This document shows positions 48,351-64,000 of a stretch of DNA of 64,000 nt, piece after piece. The notes under the pieces were generated by a model that was given only the letters and a program-made list of their open reading frames with translations, ran no database searches and had not been told where the DNA came from. Position 1 is the first letter of the stretch; every line of letters begins with the position of its first letter. The DNA lies in contig CM119267.1 of NCBI GenBank assembly GCA_051294375.1, forward strand, positions 14,687,694 through 14,751,693, given 5' to 3'. Source of the stretch: Paraspadella gotoi (taxonomy: Eukaryota > Chaetognatha). The translations under genes and the position numbers were made by a program.

Positions 48351-49631
48351 ATGTTTTCGCACATGGGATTGCGATTGGTTCGGCGTTCGTGTCTGACGAA
48401 AAAAAACATCTCAAACTCTCTAAGACTTTCTAGTACCTATGAAGTCGATGATGACGTCTTCGGTCTCACGGACGACGAGAAACAATTCCGCCGGATGGTC
48501 TTTCAGTTTTCTCAAAAAGAGTTGGATGCCCAAACTGTTTACGAAATTGACAAAAACGATTCATTTCCGGGATTTCGAGATTTTTTGAAAAAATCCGGAG
48601 ACCTTGGGCTTCTCGGTATCACTTGCCCTGGTGAGTACGGGGGATCCGATGGCACGAACATGATGCAGGTCTTGGCCGGCGAGGAGATCTCCCGATGCTG
48701 CCCCGCTGTTGGTCTTTCCCTCGGCGCGCACTCCAATCTCTGCGGGGATAGAATTTTCAACTATGGGACGGAGGAGCAAAAACTAAAGTATTTGCCTCGG
48801 ATAAATCGAGGCGAGATCATTGGTTGTCTTGCCATGTCGGAATCTGGCGCCGGGAGCGACGTCGTTTCCATGACGACTAGAGCCGTTCGTGAGAAACCTG
48901 GAGATTTTCTATCCGACTGGATTCTCAACGGGTCAAAGTTCTGGATCACCAACGGTCCAATCGCCGATTTGGCCGTGGTTTACGTCAAAACCCAGAACAT
49001 TCCCGATGAGCCTCAACGCGGAATCACCGCCTTTGTGGTCGAGGGCGACGCTAAGGGCTTCGCACGAGGCAAGAGTTTGGACAAATTGGGAATGCGCGGG
49101 AGTCCTACTGGGGAGTTGATTTTTGAAGACTGCCGCATCCCTTCCTCCTCTCTTCTGGGTGGGGAGGGTAAGGGAGTTTTCGTCCTAATGTCAGGTTTGG
49201 ACACGGAGCGTCTGCTGCTCTCTGCCACGCCAATCGGCATCATGCAGAATGCCTGCGATGTCGTCTTCGACTACGTCCATCAGCGCGTCGCATTCGGACG
49301 CAAAATCGGAGAGTTTCAGTTGATTCAGGCGAAGCTTGCTGACATGTATTCGACGCTTTCGGCGTGTCGATCCTATCTTTATAGCTTGACTCGCGCCAGC
49401 GATCGAGGCATATTAAATTCCCGCGACTGTGCCGCCGTGGCGCTTTTCTGCTCCGAGGCGGCGACCAGAGTGGCGTTGGACGCTATTCAGTGTTTGGGAG
49501 GAAACGGTTACATTAACGATTACCCGACGGGACGGATGTTGCGCGACGCCAAGTTGGTCGAAATTGGCGGAGGAACGTCGGAAATTCGCCGCATTGTAAT
49601 CGGCAGATCCATCAATGCCATGTATAAATAG
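48351..49631 (+). CDS. IVD: Isovaleryl-CoA dehydrogenase, mitochondrial
   Basis: One exon of 426 residues. IVD is a flavoprotein of the mitochondrial matrix that oxidises isovaleryl-CoA to 3-methylcrotonyl-CoA in leucine breakdown, passing electrons to ETF. A basic transit peptide (LRLVRRSCLTKKNIS) precedes the acyl-CoA dehydrogenase fold: MSESGAGSDVVSM, KFWITNGPIADL, LDKLGMRGSPTGELIFEDC, QCLGGNGYINDYP. SGLDTERLLL carries the glutamate used as catalytic base in IVD (Glu254 of the human enzyme), while EIGGGTSEIRR has glycine where medium-chain enzymes have their base; this separates IVD from other family members. TTTTTCAGCTCAG lies immediately before the ATG, only about 30 bases from the inverted end of element C. 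mL64 begins 161 bases downstream. Confidence 0.95.
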   Translation: MFSHMGLRLVRRSCLTKKNISNSLRLSSTYEVDDDVFGLTDDEKQFRRMVFQFSQKELDAQTVYEIDKNDSFPGFRDFLKKSGDLGLLGITCPGEYGGSDGTNMMQVLAGEEISRCCPAVGLSLGAHSNLCGDRIFNYGTEEQKLKYLPRINRGEIIGCLAMSESGAGSDVVSMTTRAVREKPGDFLSDWILNGSKFWITNGPIADLAVVYVKTQNIPDEPQRGITAFVVEGDAKGFARGKSLDKLGMRGSPTGELIFEDCRIPSSSLLGGEGKGVFVLMSGLDTERLLLSATPIGIMQNACDVVFDYVHQRVAFGRKIGEFQLIQAKLADMYSTLSACRSYLYSLTRASDRGILNSRDCAAVALFCSEAATRVALDAIQCLGGNGYINDYPTGRMLRDAKLVEIGGGTSEIRRIVIGRSINAMYK

Positions 49632-49791
49632 TATTTTAAATAAATTCATTGCTTTTTTTTACGTCTATAGGGTTTTTATTCTTGAATTTTAAATTGTTGA
49701 TTTTAATTTCATGTTTACAAATTTTGATATTTTGATATTATTACGACTATATTACTACCTATTATTTCCATGAATTGTTGGTTTTACCAAG

Positions 49792-50897
49792 ATGGTTCGA
49801 CCCATGGCCCTTTACTGTCGATGCCGAGGATGTCCCGGACTCTCTCAAATGACTGCCAGTCCTCTTTACCTTGGCTTTTTACGATCTTCATTTTCTGTTT
49901 GGACGGCGAGGCGAGCCAAGACTTTAGAAGAACTACAGGAGGAAAACATTCGCGCGGATACTGATCCTTCAGAAAAGAGACGCGTTAATGTGTGTGGAAG
50001 TTAGATTTCCCTTTTCACATATTATTATAATATATTATAGTATAATACGTCTTCATTTTTAAGGATTACTATCCGGAAGAACTACGCCAGGTGTGTGACA
50101 TATCTCGTCTCCCTCTTCAACTTCAAGCAAAAATGAGGATTCGCGAACGTCTGGTGCCCCCGGAAAATGCTTATGGCGCCACCATAGAGAAACAGAGGAT
50201 GATTTATGCCAGACTAGGAAAGAAATCTGGTATGGTGATAATGACGTTGTTGCACTACAGATGAAGTACAAGATATCATCTTACTTTAACGTAGGTTTGC
50301 CGCCCGGAATAATGTGGCCGACGAAATCGCAAGTGAGAGCCGCCAAGGAAGACGAAAATGTCTATTTTGCTACGCTGCAAGAAATGATTCAAGCTGTGAA
50401 AGATACCGAAGCCCAGGAAAAAAACAAACATCAGCAAAGGCGAGCTGTTTTATTTTTAGTCAAACTTAATAAGTAACATAAAAGCTTAAATTAAGAATCA
50501 TATAATGTTTTATGATTATTTCAGGCAAGAGCAGATTACAGAGGCGATGAAGGAAATGCCTTCCTTGATCGCCGAGTTCGAAGAGCGCATGAAAGTCAAA
50601 GCGGACGAAGAGCGGGAGATGATGCGGAAAAAGGCGGAGTTGTTGGAGGAAGCGCGGGAGTATTTCGGTTATGCCATCAGCGAGGGCGACGATCGTATCG
50701 TGAAATTCTTGGAACAAAAAGAGCAAGCCGAGGAAGAGCGGAAAAAGGTCGAGAAGAAGGCCAGGAAGGCGGCGGAGGCCAAGGCCGCCTTGGAGGAGCT
50801 GGCGAGGAAGGCCGCCGCCGAAGCTCTCAAGGCCGCGGAAATTATCGAAGAGGCCGAGAGATCGAAACAATCTGCAGACGTTCACTCGTCGACTTAG
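49792..50897 (+). CDS. GADD45GIP1: Mitochondrial ribosomal protein mL64 (GADD45GIP1/CRIF1)
   Basis: Four exons: 49792-49989, 50064-50229, 50295-50439 and 50525-50897; 293 residues (human 222). The protein belongs to the large mitoribosomal subunit near the exit tunnel and aids insertion of mitochondrially made proteins. Family marks are YARLGKKSGLPPGIMWP, YFATLQEMIQAV, REQITEAMKEMPSLI-type text across the last junction, REYFGYAISEGDDRIVKFLEQ, and a long charged Ala/Lys/Glu helix to the end. The last intron seems to use a GC donor (CAAAG|GCGAGC) because the family sequence continues only with that join. The extra length is N-terminal and in the tail. Confidence 0.87.
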
Positions 50898-51002
50898 GTT
50901 TGGGGGTCGAGTTTTCTTTTTTTTTTCGATGTTAGTTATCTTGTTCAATGTCCATGAATGCCACAAGGAAAATATACGTATTGTCGAGATTTTGGCCTCA
51001 AC

Positions 51003-51534
51003 ATGGCGCCTAAAAAAAGTGCGCTAGTCCCACACGCCTTTCGCCTATTGCCTGGCATGGAACTTAAATCTTCTTTATTGAAATATTGCAACGATCGCGG
51101 AATCGAAGCCGCTTGCGTAATGACTTGCGTAGGAAGCCTTTCCAAGATCAACTTGCGTTATGCCTTTGTCGGATCTAGTATGAAGGCAGAACTTTTAGAA
51201 GAAGAATTTGAAATATTGTCATTGGTGGGAACTCTGTCAGGTGGAACCACAAAGTCAAAGAACATAATTTTTTTTTCTATTGCATTAATTTTATTAATTT
51301 ACTCTTTTATGTGAATCGGTATCCTTTTTAAATTTAGGAAAAAGCTGTCATCTTCACATCTGCGTCGGTGATGCCTCCGGCGAAACGAGAGGCGGCCATT
51401 TGTTGGGCGATGCCATTGTGAGGACCACGGTCGAAGTGGTTCTCGGTGAATGCGCTGGCTTGAGGTTCGATCGAGTTAATGACGACGAGACTGGTTTTCC
51501 GGAACTTGTCGTCGGTTTGGCGGAGAAAACCTGA
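51003..51534 (+). CDS. PPC/DUF296 domain protein
   Basis: Two exons, 51003-51240 and 51338-51534, 144 residues from the second possible ATG (an in-frame ATG at 50958 would add 15). The whole protein is a PPC (plant and prokaryote conserved, DUF296) domain: FRLLPGMELKSSLLKYCND, AACVMTCVGSLSKINLRYA, LEEEFEILSLVGTLSG, CHLHICVGDASGETRGGHL, IVRTTVEVVLGE. In plants this domain is joined to AT-hooks; here it stands alone, as in bacteria and many animals, where its function is not settled. It starts only 106 bases after mL64 with no obvious poly(A) signal between, so the two may share a transcript. Confidence 0.85.
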
Positions 51535-51688
51535 CTGCTGTCTAAAACATTTGAATAGTTACGATCGAAACGTTTTTTCCATAAAGGTTTCGTTATTTGT
51601 TCATCGCGTTATCTATTTTTGTTTTTGACCGTGACGCTTCTATGTTGCTGCCAGGCGCAGTCGTAAACAATAGACTTTCCCGAATAAA

Positions 51689-54174
51689 ATGACCGACGTC
51701 AAAGTGATTAACAGCGCCAAGGTCATTTTGGACAACGATGATTCTACCGACGATCCCTTGAGCGACATTCAATCAATGGAGGAAAGAATGAAGAGCGAAT
51801 TGATTGCTTTGAATTCTATCATCATCGAGCGCGAAACCACGTGGGACGAGACGGACAAAGCGTGAGTTTTTTTTTTTTAACTACCGGACTAGGTTTAATG
51901 ATAAGTGGTTAATGGTTTTAAATTTATCAGAAAACGCTATTCTCCTTCTCCTCTGTCTTCTTTGACGTTCGGCACGGATAAATCCCCCGGGGATTCCAAT
52001 GCCGCCCTCGATTTGCTGCTCAAGCCGTTTCCCGGGGGCCAAACCAAAGGAGTTTCGTCGGCATCCCGAAGATCTTGCCGTCGAGGAGACGAATCGGTAT
52101 TTCTTATGCTCGAGCTGACATTCTTCTTACTTTCGGCTCGTGCTGATTACATAAAATTTAACATCATATTCTTCGCAAGAGAGAAAAAAATCTTTGTTAA
52201 TTACCATCTTTCGCTCTTATGTTTTCAATTTCCAATATCGACCGTATTTCTTCATCCTTCATTTTCTGGTTTTTCCGACCTTTACTTTCCCTCAATTCAG
52301 GGCCTTCCCTCAAGCGGTTGCTCGTCCTCCACGAATTCGCCTTTGCTTCTTCTTCGGGGTTCCCTCGGATCTCGTTGCTACAGCCCTTTGGTTGACTCTT
52401 CCCTCTCGGGCAAAAGCCACGGCGGCTCGGCGGAGACCCCCGTGACTTTTCAGCCTTGCAGTTGGCTGGTCGAGTCGCCCAACTTGTCATCTCTTAAGAT
52501 CGATGGCGGGGAGTCACCCGAGCCTGAAGACGGCAAGCCGAGTCGAGATGAAGTCGCGGCACCGACGTCGGTTGATGAACCCGAAGCACCCGCAGCCCCC
52601 GACGAAGACGACGACGACGACGAGGATTTTCTTAAATTTCCTTCCTTTCACGATTCTCGATCGTCGGTCGAGAAGGGATCGACGTCCGACGTTCCACCGA
52701 CGACTCTACCGGACGCTAGCGACCCGCTGCTCACTTACTACGTTACAAACTTTCCCCACATGTTCGCGCCGCTGACTTGCTGTTTGCCATCGACTTACCC
52801 GGCAGGTTCTGTACCTTGCCCGCCGACCCTCTCTCAGCTTCAAGAACCAATCGTTATCAACGTGCCACAAATTTGCGACTCTCAGCTTCCGATGACCAAC
52901 TATTCGATCCCATTTTCGGGAGCCAGCGAATACCAGCCCCTCCCGATCGACGCGGCTCCGTACCACCCGTCGGAGCAGCAGTATCCTTCCTTGTACACGA
53001 CGACGATGCCTCCGCAGGTTATGCCGCCTGTTGCACCAGAGGTTCATCACATGACAAGCCTGGGGCCTGTACAGACTTTGCCCCCGCCGCCGATGGCGAC
53101 CTACTCTAGTGTTGCTGTAACCAGCCTCGCAAACGCGTCCCATCACCAGCCTCTGGAGACGGTGCACGCAGGCATTTTGCCGCCTGGCCCCCATCATCTA
53201 ACGTTGCCGCCGATAAATGCTCCGTTGTTGCCAGCGCCGTTGCCGCGAAAAGAGATGGAACCAGAACAAATTCTACCTCAGGCTGTCCAGATTCAGACTC
53301 ACCATGGTCAGGGAATGCCTCCGCTTCCGCCTGCGGCACCAGCCGCGGTGCCGGCCCCTTTCATCGTTCCCGTAAGCTACCCGCAGCACGTGGCGCATCA
53401 ACCGATAGTAACGCCCGCGCCAATGCAGCCTCATCCGCCGCAGCAGCCAGTCGCGCCTCCGGTGTCGGTCATTCAAACCGGAGCACAAATTATTCTACCT
53501 CAGGTTCTGGCCCCGCAGCCAGTGATGCCTCTTCCTCAGCTGCCGAATTCAACGCCTCTCATCCCTATTTTCAAACCCCTTCCGATGATCGCCGTCGACG
53601 TTGGCGGACTTCAGTGTCCCCAAGTCCCTTTGCCGGTTGAAAATCCCACGATTCCGTCACTTCTCACGGCCCCACCGATGACGGCGCGACCACTCATGGA
53701 AATTAAGGTGAAGTGAAAAATTGAATTTAAGTTTTTTCTGGGGTTTAATATTTACTATAACTTTCGAATTGTTCACGTTGTTCTGCAGGAAGAAGAGAAA
53801 AACAATCCGAAGAAAACGGTTCGAGCCGGCTGCGTTTTTTGTCGCTCTAACGGTGAAAGAGAGCGAGAATACATGGGTCATCGTCTGAAGAATCCAGTGA
53901 CCAATGTCGTGGAATGCCCTCAACTGAGGAAGTTAGTGATAATCTTGATCCGAAATTCTATCGATGAGTTATTTACGAAGTTTTATTCTCTAGGTTCGTT
54001 TGCCCCATTTGTGGTGCTACCGGGGATTCTGCCCACACTGTCAGTTACTGTCCGTCGAACCACAAGCTGACCGGTTCCACCGTCAAGCATCTCAAGGCGA
54101 TGAGAAGCTCAGCCGGGAAGAAGTCGGGGCGCAACGTTGCAAAATGCGCAGAGCTGATCAATTATTTTACATAA
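51689..54174 (+). CDS. nanos: Nanos-family RNA-binding translational regulator
   Basis: Five exons: 51689-51861, 51931-52096, 52301-53707, 53789-53931 and 53994-54174; 689 residues. Nanos binds Pumilio and recruits CCR4-NOT to silence mRNAs in germ cells. The C-terminal double CCHC zinc finger is split by the last intron: CVFCRSNGERE, H, then VVEC; CPICGATGDSAHTVSYC. The spacing is C-2-C-12-H-11-C-7-C-2-C-7-H-4-C; the usual first-finger value after His is 10. The long N-terminal part is Pro-, Ala- and Ser-rich with an acidic block (DEDDDDDEDF), much longer than in vertebrate Nanos. A basic tail (KHLKAMRSSAGKKSGRN) follows the finger. GAATAAAATG merges a possible poly(A) signal for the PPC gene with the start codon. 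Confidence 0.9.
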
Positions 54175-54470
54175 TTACTTCATTATTTAAGTCAGCGTTA
54201 GAATCAATGTAGGTCTAGATTTTCGTATTTAATGGTAGGGCTTGGACTAATCAATTGAACGATACTGAAAACTATTTATTTTACCTTATTTATTTTTTAC
54301 CGACAATTCTTGAAATATTTGAAGCAGTCGAAATGAATTGTAACCAGGATACAGGCGGTTTTGTCCTTTTGGAGAAAATCGTTGTTGAACGAGTTATTTG
54401 ATCTTTTAGCTATTTTTCCCTCTTGCAGTAGTTACTTTTTTAAATAGTTCCCTGCAGTTTTTGTTGAGTG

Positions 54471-59305
<4,835 letters not shown>

Positions 59306-59789
59306 AACGGGAAATGCTCTAACAAAGAAGGCTGTTCACTTTAGAACTCGCAATTTCTAAATCAAATTACGGAATATGGCGTTTAGAAAATTATTACTGA
59401 CGGGCAATTACTTGTTATTTACTAATTATTTTGTACTTATATTTTTTTAGTCTGGCTCTTTGTTCTTTGTTTTTTTGTAGTTGCTGCGGCAGCTTTTATG
59501 CTCAAGGCTGTTTTCATTACTTGTTCTGATCCTTTTAAAATTAAATAACCCAGTAACCAAAATCACATGGTATTATTTTTGCAAAAGATAGCATAAACAT
59601 TACTGAGGTGAAAACCGGCCCCTATTTTGATTGGGGCGAATTGAAACAAAACGCATCGATGGAGATGGAGCATCGATTCTCACTCTTCTCCCATCACTCA
59701 ACCATCATTCCGCGTTATTGACAAAGACGGATATCTCTCCCTCTTGGTTTCTCCGATCCTTGTTTGTCTCCCCTTTCACCCATGACCAG
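59306..59789. other. Spacer between MTHFD1 and ABCB10
   Basis: About 480 AT-rich bases with no element seen. The ABCB10 frame stays open upstream of its ATG to about 59631, without an ATG, so the start at 59790 is the first usable one. Confidence 0.5.
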
Positions 59790-62700
59790 ATGCATTCCTT
59801 CCAAAAATGCTGTACTTTCAAACTATCGAAGAAAAGGTGCGTCTCTTTGTGGTATAGCGTTCGTTGTCTAAAAACCTTCACGGCCGAATCGACTTATCGT
59901 CGTCGTCGGTGCTTTATTCTCCCGTCGTCGCCATGGTCGACGTCTTCTCCCCTTCCGCGGATTCTAGATTCGGTCGTTTCCAGACTCTCAGCGCCACAAT
60001 CGTCCTCTTTCCACCTGCTCGCGCGTCACGATGCTGGCGTTCCTCACGGCGGCATCTCAGTCGACGCGTCGTCTTCTCCCGGCGACTTCCCAAAGTCGCG
60101 ACCCAAGAGCGACGACACGTGGCGCCTCCTACGTCTCGTCGAATCGGAAAAGATGACAGTTTGTGGCGCGGTCGGCCTTTTGGTAATTTCTTCCGCCGTC
60201 ACCATGTCTGTTCCTTTTCTCATGGGCAAAGTCATCGACATCATAAATGCTTCCGTCGCGAAAGGATCCGCGCTCGATGCCCTGAACCCCATGGCGGAGG
60301 TAAGAGAGTCTTGTAGTATTTATTTTCACTAAGAAAGAATGGTAGATTTTAAAATAAGGTTGAAGCAAGCTTTGTTATAGACAAATAAATTATTTTTTTC
60401 TTTCGATTTTTCAACATGTTAAAATTGTTTCAATTTGAAAACATGTTGTTCTTCAGATCCTCCTTGCAGTTTTTCTGGCTGGAGCCCTTGCCAATGCTGG
60501 TCGGGTGTATCTCATTCAAACGAGCGGGCATCGAATAGTCGCTAACTTGAGAATATCTGTCATGTCTGCCATCATGAAAAAAGTAAGTTATTTAAAAAAC
60601 CTAAAAAGTAAAGTTTTCCTTTCATACTGGATTTCCTCGTTCACCGCAGGAAATGTCTTTCTTTGATAGAACGAGAACCGGAGAATTGATTAGTCGCCTC
60701 GCATCGGACACCAACATCGTTGGACAGGCTTTGACACAGGTCGGTTGCGAGGGGAACGTTTTTTTTTTCGTTCATGAAAATAAATTTTTTCTTGGTTATT
60801 TGCTTCAGAACCTTTCCGATGGGCTTCGATCTTCTGTCATGTGCCTTGCGAGCGGATCGATGATGCTTTACATTTCACCTCAGTTATCCGGTAGCCTTCA
60901 GGAAATAAAAGCGCTTCCTTGTCGATGAGAAACACGTAAAATCACTTGCAGGAATCTCCTTATTGTCGGTGGCACCCGTGGCCGTTTTCTCCATCATCTA
61001 TGGGCGGCGACTTCGCAATTTATCCAAGCAGCTTCAAGACCGAGTAGCGAATTCCACCTCTGTCGCCGAAGAGAGAATTTCCAACGTTCGAACTGTAAAG
61101 GCTTTCGCTCAGGTGTCTTAACAAACGAATAAATATCACGCACTGATTGATCGAAGTCATAATCAATAATAATTTATTAGGAATTGGAAGAAATAAAAAA
61201 TTACCAAGAAAAAAACAGCTCAGTTCTCGATGTCGCTTACAAGGATTCTGGGGCTCGAGCCGTCTTCTTCGGCGTCAATGCTTTGGTAAAAAATGAAGAG
61301 AATGACAAGTAGACAGATTTGTCATCATCTATTTCCGTGTTTAGGTCGGAAACGTCATCGTTTTGGTTGTTTTCTACTACGGTGGAATGATGATGCAGAA
61401 TTCCGCCATCACTGTTGGCGAAATTAGTTCCTTTCTGGTTTACGCCGCTTACATGGGATTTGGTTTGGGAGGTGCCTTGTAGTTTCTCAACTTTTCTGAA
61501 CGCCACTTGCCACATTAGTTATTTATAAAAATTTGATTATTTTTTTTATCTCGCCAGACGGGCGAATGCCCACTTGGGCGAGATGTTAATTCGTTTCTGC
61601 TTTTGACCGTAGTCGTCGTTGTCGATATCGTCATGCAGTTTTAACATTGAAAATAGTTCAAGTGTGTAACCATAGGAAGCTAAAAATTTAGATATAGCTT
61701 CTAATCAGCAAGATCTTTTAGAAAGATTCACAGGTTTCATATTCCTCCACTCATGTTTTATTTACAAAAAAATTTTGGGTTAATTTTACTTTTGCTAACA
61801 GGTGTTTGAGGGGTTAGTGTTAAGGGTGGTTTAAGGGTGGTTTAGGGTTAAGGGTGGTTAAGAGGGTTTAGGATTAAGGTAATTAAATAATATTTTTTTT
61901 AAATTTTTTTTTTAAATCAATATTTTTAAGTAGTTTTTTAAAAACCGTTAAAACTGCGGTCGGCGAAAGTAAAACTTAGCCAAAATTTTTTTTTTCGTTT
62001 CTGCTTTTTCTGATTCGTTTAAAACGAATTAAGCTCTGCAGCAGCTGTCCAGCTTTTCTCTCTCTTTTTTTTTCTCTCTCTTACTTATACATGCATTTGT
62101 TTGTTTTATTTATGATGAATGGCTTATCGTAGTAATAAATGATTATCATCGTATCAATGAATGATTATTTTTGTATCAATGAATGATTATCAGCACATCA
62201 ATGAATGATTATCATTACATCAGTGAATGACTGTCATCGTATCAATGAATATTTTTAAATCAATTAATGATTATCATTGCATCAGTGAATGACTATCATT
62301 GCATCAGTAAATCATTATCATTGCATCAGTGAATGATTATTATCGCATCAATGAATGATTATCATTGCATCAATAAATGACTATCATTGCATCAATGATT
62401 GGCTATTATTACATTAATGAATTACTATCATCACATTAATGAATAATTATCATTTCATCAATGAATGATTATTGTTGCATCAGTGAATGACTACGTCGCA
62501 TCAGTGAATGACTATCGTCGCATCAGTGAATGACTATCGTCGCATCAGTGAATGACTATCGTCGCATCAGTGAATGACTATCGTCGCATCAGTAAATGAC
62601 TATCGTTGCATCAGTAAATGACTATCATCGCATCAATGAATGACTAATTGACTATTGTTGCATCAATGAATAATTATCGTCGCATCAATGAATGACTATC

Positions 62701-64000
62701 ATCGCATCCATCATTTGGTTATCATCGCATCAATCCTTTGGTTATCATCGCTTCAATCAATCAATATTATATCAATCAATCAATTATTATTACATTAATA
62801 ATTTGTTATCGTATCAATCTTTTTTTTTTTCATTAATTTTCTTTGATAGTAACGTCTGGCGAGATCACTATACTTTAAGATTTTTTTTTTATATATTAGT
62901 TCTATTATTATTTCACAAACTCGACATTTCTTTCCTTAAAGGCATTTCCACCTTCTACTCGGAACTGATGCGCGGAGTCGGGGCTTCGACGAGACTGTGG
63001 AACCTTATCGGTGACGTCAAACAAAATCCGGCGTTGGGGATAACACCGGAAGTCAATGACGCCGGAATCGTCCCTTCCATGGAGATTCTCGAGGGCGACA
63101 TTTTATTTAAGGTAGCGCGACGCCAATAAGAGATTTTCAACCTAATAATTAAATAAGATCCGTCGCGACAGGACGTTTCCTTCTCGTACCCAACTCGTCC
63201 CAAGGACGCCATCTTTACGGATTTAAATATACACTTTCCCGCGGGAAAAGTTACTGCCATCGTGGGAAAAAGCGGTTCTGGTAATAATGTAGGGCAAATT
63301 GTACGTTGGGAGTTCTACCGTGTCAAAAAGAAAAGATTGATTAAAGAACGAATGTTCATTAACTCTATTTTTTAGGAAAGTCAACGTTGACTTCCTTGCT
63401 TTTAAAGATGTACGAACCGACTTCTGGCTCGATTCAAATTCGCGATGTCGATGTAGCTAAAATTAGTCCTTCGTGGTTACGAAGGCAAATAGGGATTGTG
63501 GCACAAGAGCCAATTTTGTTTTCTACTAACATATTAGATAACATCAGGTGATCATTAATTGATTTGAAACTCTTGACTAAAATTTAGAGTAACCTTGTTT
63601 ACAAAAATATTTAGATACGGCACAAACGCTTATAAAGTTGATGTTATTGAGGCTGCGACGCAAGCCAACGCTCACAGTTTTATATCTCAACTTTCCGAGG
63701 GCTACGACACTCTTGTTGGAGAGAGGTATAAAACCTTTTCCTAGCTAGTATTAAGGATTGCTTTTTCTCTGGCGTTTATTGTTAATTATCACGGAGAAAT
63801 GAAACATTAATTTTAACGTTATTCATTGAACGTTATTTACTTTTTGATGATTAACCTTCCCAGTTTTTTTTTTTTTATTCCTTTTTCATTTTTCCGTCCA
63901 AAGAGGCGTCATGCTCTCTGGTGGCCAGAAGCAGCGAGTAGCCATCGCCCGAGCCATCCTTAAGAACCCATCGATCCTCATCCTGGACGAAGCCACGTCG
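59790..64000 (+). CDS. ABCB10: ABCB10-like mitochondrial ABC transporter, 3' end outside the window
   Basis: At least 12 exons; the first is 59790-60299 and the last runs off at 64000. ABCB10 is a homodimeric half-transporter of the mitochondrial inner membrane with roles in haem synthesis. A long basic, Ser-rich presequence precedes the membrane domain ([93 protein letters not shown]). In the nucleotide-binding domain the Walker A VGKSGSGKST spans an intron, the Q-loop region is [13 protein letters not shown], the signature is [14 protein letters not shown], and Walker B LILDEATS ends the window. Element C copy 2 fills the intron between GLGG and ISTFYSEL. Confidence 0.92.
61548..62865. mobile_element. 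Element C, copy 2: TIR element with expanded minisatellite in ABCB10 intron
   Basis: Inverted ends ATCTCGCCAGACG (61548) and CGTCTGGCGAGAT (62853-62865), with the same left hairpin and right flank (CACTATACTTTAAG) as copy 1 at 47270-48318. It has about 27 copies of a 22-base type 1 unit (GTGAATGACTATCGTCGCATCA-like, about 62120-62700) but only two or three type 2 units, the reverse of copy 1. Inside also sits a small element at about 61783-61985 with the GGTCGGCGAAAGTAAAA end seen at 2187-2275, holding GGGTTAAGGGTGG-type repeats. Confidence 0.75.

Overview
This is a piece of animal nuclear DNA. The genes are split by introns with GT-AG (and a few GC-AG) borders, exons are fairly GC-rich, and the DNA between them is very AT-rich and full of short repeats. 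Afadin/canoe, Nanos, a CREB-type factor and a BET protein of the BRD4 type together point to a metazoan; the compact introns, very long exons and repeat families point to an invertebrate. I cannot name the phylum from sequence alone.

I recognise 17 genes and one further unrecognised gene, all on the + strand: a Bora-like mitotic regulator (5' part outside the window), CRELD, ECHS1, a hexose-6-phosphate mutarotase, GTF2A2, OARD1, a BET/BRD4 protein, afadin, CREB, a steroid 5-alpha-reductase, an unrecognised 273-residue protein, URB1, isovaleryl-CoA dehydrogenase, mitochondrial ribosomal protein mL64 (GADD45GIP1), a PPC/DUF296 protein, Nanos, MTHFD1 and ABCB10 (3' end outside the window). The only - strand gene I can argue for is a tiny, weak one near 12.2-12.5 kb.

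Layout. 1-3.9 kb: repeats inside an intron, then Bora-like exons. 4.1-5.9 kb: CRELD, with a tRNA-derived SINE in one intron. 5.9-9.1 kb: nested mobile elements. 9.1-10.4 kb: ECHS1. 10.8-11.9 kb: two nested MITEs. 12.7-19.5 kb: a tight cluster of mutarotase, GTF2A2, OARD1 and BRD4. 22.0-28.3 kb: afadin. 29.7-33.0 kb: CREB with a MITE in its large intron. 33.0-36.5 kb: AT-rich spacer. 36.5-40.3 kb: steroid reductase, repeats and the unrecognised gene. 41.0-47.2 kb: URB1. 47.3-48.3 kb: a terminal-inverted-repeat element with a minisatellite that runs up to the IVD start codon. 48.4-64 kb: a second tight cluster of IVD, mL64, PPC protein, Nanos, MTHFD1 and ABCB10, with 106 to 485 bases between coding regions.

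Most genes are unrelated housekeeping or regulatory genes. Their shared orientation, short spacing and the polypyrimidine-AG sequence just before many start codons raise the possibility of spliced-leader trans-splicing or operon-like transcription. The most unusual repeat signal is a hammerhead-ribozyme-like core found four times in fold-back elements. These repeats and gene-structure oddities (GC-AG introns, an intron that could be read through in MTHFD1, a base-composition shift inside URB1, an extra residue in the Nanos zinc finger) are set out as findings. I found no prokaryotic-style system and no intact transposase.
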